Made by a program: the position numbers and the translations under genes. Source: Myxococcales bacterium (GTDB lineage Bacteria; Myxococcota_A; Polyangia; Polyangiales; Ga0077539). From it: a stretch of 64,000 bases of DNA. Location: NCBI GenBank assembly GCA_016793325.1, contig JAEUKI010000052.1, forward strand, positions 372,001-436,000, given 5' to 3'. Each line of letters opens with the position of its first letter. Position 1 is the stretch's first letter. Shown in pieces: positions 57,965 through 64,000 of this stretch. The notes beneath the pieces were generated by a model that was not told the DNA's origin, made no database searches, and was given only the letters and a program-made list of their open reading frames with translations.

Positions 57965-58621
57965 CTACGCCCGCAGCGGCATGAGCGTCGCGAGGGCGAC
58001 GACCTTCGGCGTGGTTCCGACGAAGCGAAACACCATGCGCGAGGGGAGGTAGCGCGCGACTGCGTTGTACGGAGCGCGCGTCGTAAACGGCAGGTCGACG
58101 ATCCAGTCACCCGGCTGCACCGCGAGATATCCGCCTGGGTACATCCGGCGAAACTCCGCCTGCGATCGAATCTGCACGCCACCCCCGTCGCGATCGAGCT
58201 CGATGCGCAAGAACGCCATGTCGAACGTCCCGCTGAGCGCCCGTCGATGGTGCTCGGTCAAATCCGCCACCGCGCGGTACGGCGCGTTGTTGTCCACCAG
58301 CGTCGGGCTCGCGGTGAAGATCGCCATCGCGCCGTCGACGTCCTGCTCGACGATCGCGCGAAGGTACGTGTCGATCGCGTCTCGAACGCGATCGCGGCGC
58401 CCGCTCAGCGCGACGGCGCTGCTCGTCTCGGTGCTCGCGCGCGCCTCGGTGCTGCTGTTCGGCGTCGCGGGATCGAGCTCGCCCGTGAGCAGCGTGTTGG
58501 TCGCCGCGGGAGTCGTCGTGGTCGTCGCGCACCCCGCGGCGAGCACGCTCGCAGCACACACAATCAACCAGCGCGCCGCCCGCGCGCACGAAGTTCGCGT
58601 CGTCAACGTCTCTCGGTCCAC
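57965..58621 (-). CDS. NTF2/SnoaL-like lipoprotein
   Basis: The product has 218 residues from the GTG at 58621, 1 bp after the upstream stop and preceded by GGAG at 7 nt; the ORF opens to 58903. A signal with LAAGC lipobox is followed by a Thr-rich linker and, from ~75, a domain (VRDAIDTYLRAIVEQDVDGAMAIF, IFTASPTLVDNNAPYRAVADLTEHHRRAL) like the SnoaL/NTF2 fold of scavenging or ligand-binding proteins. Catalysis cannot be inferred. Confidence 0.66.
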   Translation of the reverse strand: MDRETLTTRTSCARAARWLIVCAASVLAAGCATTTTTPAATNTLLTGELDPATPNSSTEARASTETSSAVALSGRRDRVRDAIDTYLRAIVEQDVDGAMAIFTASPTLVDNNAPYRAVADLTEHHRRALSGTFDMAFLRIELDRDGGGVQIRSQAEFRRMYPGGYLAVQPGDWIVDLPFTTRAPYNAVARYLPSRMVFRFVGTTPKVVALATLMPLRA

Positions 58622-58622
58622 G

Positions 58623-59483
58623 TCACAGCTCCGTCGCTCGAAGATCGCACTGTCTGTCGACCGAGAGAACGACGCCCGTCGGTCCGCGATGCTCGACCCA
58701 CGCGCTCTTGGGGGCGTCCGTGTCGCGCTGGGCGCCCGCGGCGCCGGGCGCGTCGGTGGTGATCCAGAGATAGCGCAGGCGCTCGGGGTCGAGCTTCCCG
58801 AGCTCCTTTCCGCGGAGGCGCTCGAGGAGGGCGCGGTCGCGCATCCCGTTGCGGCGCACGGTGCGGAGCCCTTGTTCGCGCGCGGCGACCGCGAGCAATT
58901 CACGGTGGCTCACGCCGAGCACGAGCGAGCCTGCGGGCTCGTTGACGCGCTCGCACTCCTCGACCCACACCGCGAGCGTCTCTTGGAGGGCTCGCTCGAT
59001 CGCCGCGCGGTCGGGCTGCGCCTCATCGAGTCCGACCGTCGCGTGAACGCGCGAGAGAAACAGCGCGAACACGCCGTGCCCGCTGCTCCGCGGACCCGCG
59101 AGGCGCGCGAGAAAATCCGACGAGCGCGCCAAGATCGCCGAGCGCAGCTGCGGCGAGCGGCCGTGCGCTCCAACGACGACGCCGCTCCACCAGCCGAAGC
59201 GAAACGGCCCTCCCGCGTCGAGGCTGTCGCCGCCGAGCGAGCTGTACCTTAGGGCGACGAGGGCGCTGTCCGTGCGCATTCCGTCGAACACGTCGCGCGT
59301 GTCGATCTCTTCGCGGGGCTCGGTGGGCCGCGATTTGACCAGCGGTTCGCCGCGAAACGACGACACGAGGCTCCACCCGAGGATCTTCGGCTCGCCCGGA
59401 GCGCGCAGCTGCTCGCCGTCGATCGCGAGCGCCGCCCTCAGCCCCTCGGTGTGGTTTGCGAAGTATGCGATCAGCTTGTCCAT
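58623..59483 (-). CDS. Class II glutamine amidotransferase-like protein lacking the nucleophile Cys
   Basis: The 286-residue product follows the class II GATase layout: LIAYFANHTEGLRAALA, GWSLVSSFRGEPLVKSRP, TDSALVALRYSSLGGDSLDAGG, PFRFGWWSGVVVGAHG and HGVFALFLSR. Active members start Met-Cys; this one starts MDKL, so the N-terminal nucleophile is absent, and the HxRxA motif (LVALRYSS) lacks His. It is therefore probably non-catalytic, perhaps a binding protein. Its start overlaps a 57-residue ORF by 1 bp. Confidence 0.66.
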   Translation of the reverse strand: MDKLIAYFANHTEGLRAALAIDGEQLRAPGEPKILGWSLVSSFRGEPLVKSRPTEPREEIDTRDVFDGMRTDSALVALRYSSLGGDSLDAGGPFRFGWWSGVVVGAHGRSPQLRSAILARSSDFLARLAGPRSSGHGVFALFLSRVHATVGLDEAQPDRAAIERALQETLAVWVEECERVNEPAGSLVLGVSHRELLAVAAREQGLRTVRRNGMRDRALLERLRGKELGKLDPERLRYLWITTDAPGAAGAQRDTDAPKSAWVEHRGPTGVVLSVDRQCDLRATEL

Positions 59484-59656
59484 CAGCGATTCACCGGCGA
59501 TTTCGACTCGTCACGGGCGCGGCTCTCGCGTACTGCAGCGAGCGCTCTGTCGCGCCATTTGCGCTCGAGCCACGCGGAAACGACCCGCATTGCGATCGAG
59601 ACGAAGACCGCGGCGCCCGCGATCACCGCGAGTCGGGTGCTCGATTCGAATGCCAT
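59483..59656 (-). CDS. Short membrane ORF, 57 residues
   Basis: From the ATG at 59656 the ORF encodes one membrane segment (LAVIAGAAVFVSIAMRVVSAWL) and a basic tail, and its TGA overlaps the next ATG by 1 bp (TGATG), the classical translational coupling arrangement. It was found by reading the strand directly. The coupling argues that it is real, but it has no known family. Confidence 0.5.
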   Translation of the reverse strand: MAFESSTRLAVIAGAAVFVSIAMRVVSAWLERKWRDRALAAVRESRARDESKSPVNR

Positions 59657-59677
59657 CTACCGAGGGGAGTGTACCGC

Positions 59678-59706
59678 TTGACACCCCCACACGCTCCCTC
59701 TAGTTT
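59678..59706 (+). promoter_or_regulatory. Sigma-70-like promoter of the yceD-rpmF-fab cluster
   Basis: A perfect TTGACA -35 (59678-59683), a 17-bp spacer and TAGTTT (59701-59706; 3/6 to TATAAT) lie directly before yceD. The predicted start ~59713 leaves a ~16-nt leader. This is the best sigma-70-like promoter in the window. Confidence 0.65.
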
Positions 59707-59728
59707 CGCGCGCCCCGAAAAAGCCCCC

Positions 59729-60268
59729 ATGGCCCTTCCCACCGTACACCTCCGCGATCTGTCCGACAGCGGGCTCGACCTCGAGCCCGTCGTCGATGCC
59801 GCGTGGCTCGGTGAGGTCCTCGCGGGAACGGAGCTCGCGCCCGCCGCAGATCCCGCTGGGACCCTGCGCGTTCGGCTCGACAAAGCGGGCGACGGCGACG
59901 GAGCGGTGGTGCTCAACGTCCGCGGCTCGGTGCTCGTTCGTGGGACGTGCGTTCGTTGCTTGGAGCCGATCGAGATCCCGATCTCGTGCACGACGTCGCT
60001 GCTCCTCGAGCCCGCGACGAGCGCTCGCGCGAAGGCCACCAAGGCCGGCCAAGAGTACGAACTCACCGCAGAGGAGCTCGACCTCGACGTGTATCACGAC
60101 GAGAAGATCGAGCTGTCGCAGTGGGTGCGCGAGCAGATCCTCGTCGAGGTTCCTGCGCACCCCGCGCACGAAGATTGCGCGCCCCCGGCAGTAGCGGGCG
60201 GCAACAAACCTGGGCCCGACCCGCGATGGGCGGCGCTCGAGAAGTTCAAAACGAAGAAGGAGTTGTAA
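59729..60268 (+). CDS. yceD: YceD-family (DUF177) protein
   Basis: The product has 179 residues from the ATG at 59729. It matches the DUF177/YceD family that accompanies rpmF and is implicated in 23S rRNA accumulation: a beta-rich N-terminal domain, the GTCVRCLEP Cys motif and the acidic ELDLDVYHDEKIELSQWVREQILVEVP segment. It ends 2 bp before rpmF. Confidence 0.88.
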   Translation: MALPTVHLRDLSDSGLDLEPVVDAAWLGEVLAGTELAPAADPAGTLRVRLDKAGDGDGAVVLNVRGSVLVRGTCVRCLEPIEIPISCTTSLLLEPATSARAKATKAGQEYELTAEELDLDVYHDEKIELSQWVREQILVEVPAHPAHEDCAPPAVAGGNKPGPDPRWAALEKFKTKKEL

Positions 60269-60270
60269 CC

Positions 60271-60474
60271 GTGGCTGTTCCGAAGAGAAGGACCCCGCGC
60301 TCGAAGCGCGATTCGCGCCGTGCCAATCATGACAAGGTCTCTGCCCCGACGTTGAGCCGTTGCACCAACTGCGGTGAGACGATGCGTCCGCACCGCGTTT
60401 GCCCCGCGTGTGGCTTCTACGACGGCATCTCGGTCGTCGAGAAGAACACGCCCGAAGCGCCCGCGCAGGGCTGA
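60271..60474 (+). CDS. rpmF: 50S ribosomal protein L32
   Basis: The 67-residue product starts with GTG (AAGGAG 8 nt upstream, inside the end of yceD). AVPKRRTPRSKRDSRRANH is the L32 start, and CTNCGETMRPHRVCPACGFY is a four-Cys zinc ribbon. The gene lies directly after yceD, as in many bacteria, and links translation with lipid synthesis genes downstream. Confidence 0.95.
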   Translation: MAVPKRRTPRSKRDSRRANHDKVSAPTLSRCTNCGETMRPHRVCPACGFYDGISVVEKNTPEAPAQG

Positions 60475-60557
60475 TTCGCGCGCCGGTCGCCAACCGAAGC
60501 GCGGTGATCGTCGCCGCGCGTCGCCGTCGAAAACACACTTCATCAGCGAGCGGTGCG

Positions 60558-61526
60558 ATGACCGTTGCGTTTGTCTTTCCGGGGCAGGGGTCGCAAGAGG
60601 TCGGCATGGGGCGCGCGCTCTGCGAGCGCTCGAGCGCCGCGCGTGCCGTATTCGACCGCGCCGATCGCGCGCTCGACGGAACCTCCCCCGACACAACCCC
60701 CCTCTCGACGCTGTGCTTCGACGGCCCCGCCGAGAAGCTCACCCTCACCGAGAACACCCAGCCCGCGATCCTCACGACGAGCATCGCGGCGCTCGAGGCG
60801 CTTCGCGAGAGGCTCCCTGCGCTCACTCCAGCGCTGGTCGCGGGGCACTCGCTCGGCGAGTACAGCGCGCTCGTGTGCGCCGGCGCGATCTCGTTCGAGG
60901 ACACAGCGAGGCTCGTGCGCTTGCGTGGCCGAGCGATGCAAGAAGCTGTTCCTGTGGGCGAGGGCGCGATGGCGGCGATCATGGGCGTCGAGCCCGACGC
61001 GCTCTCGGCCCTGTGCGCGCGAACGATCGAAGCGCTTCCGTCGCGCGTGGTCTCTCCCGCCAACTACAACGCGCCCGGGCAGATCGTCGTCGCGGGCCAC
61101 GCGGACGCGGTCGCGAAGCTCTCGCAGCTCGTCGGCGAGTCTGGCGGTCGCGCGATTCCGCTGAAGGTGAGCGCGCCGTTTCATTGTGCGCTGATGAAGC
61201 CCGCCGCCGATCGCGTTCGCGAGGCGCTCGAGCGCATCACGATGCGCGACCTCGCGGTGCCGGTCGTCGCGAATTTCGACGCCGCAGCCAACAGCGACGC
61301 GGCGCGCGCGCGACAGTTGCTCGTCGACCAGGTGGCAGGCGCGGTGCGTTGGGAGCAGACGATTCGACAGATGGTCGAGCGTGGCGTCAGCACCTTCGTC
61401 GAGATCGGACCTGGAAAAGTGCTCGCCGGATTGATCAAGCGCATCCATCGCCCGGCCGTCGTTCACAACGTGTTCGACCCCGCGACGCTCGACGCCACGG
61501 TCTCCGCGCTCTCCGCGAATTCGTAG
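60558..61526 (+). CDS. fabD: Malonyl-CoA:ACP transacylase
   Basis: The 322-residue product moves malonyl groups to acyl carrier protein. The FPGQGSQ start, nucleophile S98 in GHSLGEYSA and catalytic His in SAPFHCALM are conserved. MTVAF at 60558 is the start. It belongs to the fab cluster. plsX and fabH, usual between rpmF and fabD, are missing. Confidence 0.94.
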   Translation: MTVAFVFPGQGSQEVGMGRALCERSSAARAVFDRADRALDGTSPDTTPLSTLCFDGPAEKLTLTENTQPAILTTSIAALEALRERLPALTPALVAGHSLGEYSALVCAGAISFEDTARLVRLRGRAMQEAVPVGEGAMAAIMGVEPDALSALCARTIEALPSRVVSPANYNAPGQIVVAGHADAVAKLSQLVGESGGRAIPLKVSAPFHCALMKPAADRVREALERITMRDLAVPVVANFDAAANSDAARARQLLVDQVAGAVRWEQTIRQMVERGVSTFVEIGPGKVLAGLIKRIHRPAVVHNVFDPATLDATVSALSANS

Positions 61527-61693
61527 CGCTGCCGTGGTGCGTCACGATCGCGACGCCCCGTTGGAAGAAGACACGCAAAGAGCACGCTCCTGGGAAATAT
61601 TCTGGGACACCCAGCCCGCGTGTCGCCAACGGAAGGCGTCGCCGTTGTAACTGGCGAAGTCCGCTTCGCACGTGCGTCACGAGCGCGGCGCTT

Positions 61694-61709
61694 TTCAACG
61701 GGGGTTGAA
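61694..61709. promoter_or_regulatory. TTCAAC-GGGG-GTTGAA inverted repeat before fabG
   Basis: A perfect 6-bp inverted repeat with a 4-nt centre lies 21 bp before the fabG ATG in a 204-bp gap, close to where an operator of a fatty-acid regulator would be expected. It could equally be a leader hairpin. The regulator is not identified. Confidence 0.42.
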
Positions 61710-61730
61710 CGGGGTATCACCGCGGCGCGC

Positions 61731-62489
61731 ATGGCCTCGAACCTCTTCGATCTCAGCGGCAAGGTCGCCCTCGTCACCGGCGGTTCCCGTGGAATCGGCC
61801 GCGCGACGTGCGTCTCGCTCGCGAAGCAGGGCGCGTACGTCGCGATCAACTTTCAGAGCAACGAAGCCGCGGCCAACGAGACGCTCGCGCTCGTTCGCGC
61901 GGCGGGCTCGGACGGCGAGATCGCGCAGTTCGACGCGGCGAGCTCCGAGGCCGTGACCAAGGCCGTCGACGAGCTCGCCTCGCGCAAAAAAGGGCTGCAC
62001 ATCGCCGTTGCCAACGCGGGCGTCACGCGCGACGGGCTGCTCCTTCGCATGAAGGACGAGGACCTTCAGCACGTTCTGTCGGTCGATTTGCAGGGTCCCA
62101 CGTACCTCGCGCGCGCCGCGGTCCGCGTGATGATGCGGCAGAAGTGGGGCAGGCTCGTGTTCATGAGCTCGATCGTCGGCGAGATGGGCAACGCCGGTCA
62201 GGCCGCGTACGCCGCGGCCAAGGGCGGCTTGATCGCGCTCTCCAAGGCGATCGCGCGCGAGTACGGCAGCCGCAACGTGACGGCCAACGTCGTGAGCCCG
62301 GGCTTCATCGAGACCGACATGACCGCTGTGTTGCCCGACGAAGTGAAGAAGAAATTCATCGAGGCGACGCCGATCGCGCGCCTCGGAAGGGCGGAAGAAG
62401 TCGCCGCAGCCGTCTCGTATCTGGCCTCCGAAGAGGCTGCGTTCGTGACCGGCACGGTGCTTCGAGTCAACGGGGGCCTTTACGTGTGA
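61731..62489 (+). CDS. fabG: 3-oxoacyl-ACP reductase
   Basis: The 252-residue product is a short-chain dehydrogenase with the TGGSRGIG cofactor motif (~16-23), NAG, and the Ser147/Tyr160/Lys164 triad (FMSSIVG, QAAYAAAKGG). It reduces 3-ketoacyl-ACP with NADPH. A 204-bp gap separates it from fabD and includes the inverted repeat at 61694. Confidence 0.94.
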   Translation: MASNLFDLSGKVALVTGGSRGIGRATCVSLAKQGAYVAINFQSNEAAANETLALVRAAGSDGEIAQFDAASSEAVTKAVDELASRKKGLHIAVANAGVTRDGLLLRMKDEDLQHVLSVDLQGPTYLARAAVRVMMRQKWGRLVFMSSIVGEMGNAGQAAYAAAKGGLIALSKAIAREYGSRNVTANVVSPGFIETDMTAVLPDEVKKKFIEATPIARLGRAEEVAAAVSYLASEEAAFVTGTVLRVNGGLYV

Positions 62490-62582
62490 CGGCCACGCGT
62501 GTACCCACGCGCCGCCACGCTCGTACATCTCGAGTTAGAGCGACGAAACAACGGGAACGATTCCCGCACAGGAGATAGCTGG

Positions 62583-62822
62583 ATGGACATCGCGCAGAGG
62601 GTGAGGGAAGTCATCGCCAAGAGCTTGTCGGTGGCGATCGAGGACGTGAAGCCTGAATCGTCGTTCATCAACGACCTCGGCGCCGACTCGCTCGCGATCG
62701 TCGAGCTCGTCCTCGCCTTCGAAGAGGCGTTCGAGATCGACATTCCCGACGAAGACACCGAGAAGATCCGCGCCGTTCAGGACGCGATCGACTACATCCA
62801 AGCGCGCAGCGCGCGTCGCTGA
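62583..62822 (+). CDS. acpP: Acyl carrier protein
   Basis: The 79-residue acidic product carries the phosphopantetheine site S36 in DLGADSLAIVE. AGGAG lies ~8 nt before the ATG at 62583. It sits between fabG and fabF as in most fab clusters. Confidence 0.95.
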   Translation: MDIAQRVREVIAKSLSVAIEDVKPESSFINDLGADSLAIVELVLAFEEAFEIDIPDEDTEKIRAVQDAIDYIQARSARR

Positions 62823-62855
62823 GCGCAGCACTCACACGGAGCGTTCTCTACCGCC

Positions 62856-64000
62856 ATGCGTCGCGTCGTCGTCACTGGGCTCGGCCTGCTCACGCCCGTG
62901 GGCGCGGGCGTCGAAGAGTGCTGGAAGAACTTGATGGAAGGGCGCTCGGGCATCGGCCCGATCACGCTCTTCGACACCGAGAAGTTCGAGACGAAATTCG
63001 CCGGTGAAGTGAAGGGCTTCGACCCGAAGGCCTATATGGAGGCCAAGAAGGTCAAAGAGATGGGCCGCTTCGCCCAGCTCGCCGTCGGCGCAGGCGTCCT
63101 CGCGTGGCAAGACGCGGGGCTCGGCACGCTCGACGAGGCCGCGCGCGACCGCATCGGCTGCATCATCGGCGTGGGTCTCGGCGGAATCGACTTCATCGAG
63201 ATCAACACCAAGACCCTCTACGAAAAGGGACCGCACCGGGTCTCGCCGTACTTCATCCCCGGCACCATCGCGAACATGGCCGCAGGTCAGCTCGCGATTC
63301 GCTTGGGCCTCCGCGGCCCGAACTACTGCACGACCAGCGCGTGCTCCTCTGGCGCGCACGCGATCGGCGAAGCGATGCACGCGATCCGTCGCGGCGCCGC
63401 GGACGTGATCTTGGCGGGCGGCGCGGAAGCCGCCGTCACCATGCTGGGCATCTCGGGCTTCAACGCGCTCAAGGCCCTCTCGACGCGCAACGAAGAGCCG
63501 CAGCGCGCGAGCCGTCCGTGGGACAAAGACCGCGACGGATTCGTGATGGGCGAGGGCTCGGGCGTCCTCGTGCTCGAAGAGTACGAGCGCGCCAAGGCCC
63601 GCGGCGCGAAGATCTACTGCGAGCTCATCGGCTACGGCGCGAGCGACGACGCGTTTCACATCACCAATCCCCCTGCGGAGAGCGAAGGGGCCCAACGCGC
63701 GATGCGCGCGGCGTTCGAGGACGCCAAGGTCGACCCGTCGACCATCGGCTATCTCAACGCGCACGCGACGAGCACGCCCGCGGGCGACGTTCAAGAAGCG
63801 AAGGGCATCCGCCGCGTGTTCGGCGCGGACGCGGACAAGCTCATGGTGAGCTCGACCAAGTCCATGATGGGGCACTTGCTCGGCGCGGCGGGCTCGGTTG
63901 AAGCCGCGATCGTGTGCCTCGCGGTGCTTCGAGGACAGATCCCGCCGACGATCAACCTCGAGAACCCCGACGACGGGTGCGACCTCGATTTCGTGCCCAA
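62856..64000 (+). CDS. fabF: 3-oxoacyl-ACP synthase II, 3' end missing
   Basis: The visible 381 residues begin at the ATG at 62856 (MRRVVVTGLGLLTPVG). The condensing-enzyme triad is present: C163 in TTSACSSG, H303 in NAHATST and H340 in SMMGHLLGAAG. The motif NAHATST has Ala where Gly is usual. The gene runs off the right edge about 30 residues short of the family's usual ~410. It follows acpP by 33 bp. Confidence 0.94.
   Translation, partial: MRRVVVTGLGLLTPVGAGVEECWKNLMEGRSGIGPITLFDTEKFETKFAGEVKGFDPKAYMEAKKVKEMGRFAQLAVGAGVLAWQDAGLGTLDEAARDRIGCIIGVGLGGIDFIEINTKTLYEKGPHRVSPYFIPGTIANMAAGQLAIRLGLRGPNYCTTSACSSGAHAIGEAMHAIRRGAADVILAGGAEAAVTMLGISGFNALKALSTRNEEPQRASRPWDKDRDGFVMGEGSGVLVLEEYERAKARGAKIYCELIGYGASDDAFHITNPPAESEGAQRAMRAAFEDAKVDPSTIGYLNAHATSTPAGDVQEAKGIRRVFGADADKLMVSSTKSMMGHLLGAAGSVEAAIVCLAVLRGQIPPTINLENPDDGCDLDFVP

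Noticed and set aside
4735..58570. Recurring CACACAATC / GATTGTGTG word near gene ends and signal peptides
   Set aside because: Several copies are in coding frames (for example Ile-Val-Cys in signal peptides at 2767 and 58560), and the others lack a constant context, so no site is claimed.

Overview
The window is high-GC, densely coded DNA and most likely comes from a myxobacterium-like member of the Myxococcota (Polyangia, Sandaracinus-like). This is inferred from gene content, not from a marker gene: a MYXO-CTERM-like C-terminal anchor, many lipoproteins with Asp/Ala-rich tethers, four Hanks-type Ser/Thr kinases, DUF4388 plus Roadblock proteins, an AgmX/TonB-like C-terminal domain, a 22-copy Stig1-type cysteine repeat lipoprotein, an 8-copy IPT/TIG protein and a sigma-54-type promoter. 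No tRNA, rRNA, insertion sequence or CRISPR array was recognised.

Layout. 0-31 kb is mostly envelope and surface biology: a partial RluA-type pseudouridine synthase, a TPR/degenerate-zincin protein, a three-gene overlapping operon (MepA-like endopeptidase, lipoprotein, MYXO-CTERM repeat protein), two secreted alpha/beta hydrolases flanking the Stig1-repeat lipoprotein, an alkaline-phosphatase-superfamily enzyme beside a SUMF1-like lipoprotein, a Ser/Thr kinase, a CPBP protease, several orphan lipoproteins and outer-membrane proteins, a four-gene overlapping ECF sigma/anti-sigma-like operon, and the IPT/TIG protein.

31-46 kb is mainly housekeeping: purQ-purL with three unknown genes downstream, map, a HAD protein, a phosphoglycerate-mutase-like and a metallophosphatase pair, meaB, the efp-epmA operon, and a patatin.

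46.7-57 kb is a signalling island. Two paralogous compact kinases, two paralogous pseudo-receiver/DUF4388/Roadblock proteins and two paralogous STAS-like proteins lie in the order S1(-) K1(+) R1(+) R2(+) K2(+) S2(-). A third kinase lies at 55.9 kb. Between them are a WYL regulator and a truncated Cas3 HD fragment, probably the remains of a CRISPR-Cas locus. This duplicated kinase/Roadblock/STAS module is the best candidate for an undescribed system.

58-64 kb ends with a degenerate class II amidotransferase-like gene and the yceD-rpmF-fabD-fabG-acpP-fabF fatty-acid synthesis cluster. That cluster has a good sigma-70-like promoter and is cut by the window end. Long opposite-strand ORFs are frequent and are treated as GC-driven shadows.
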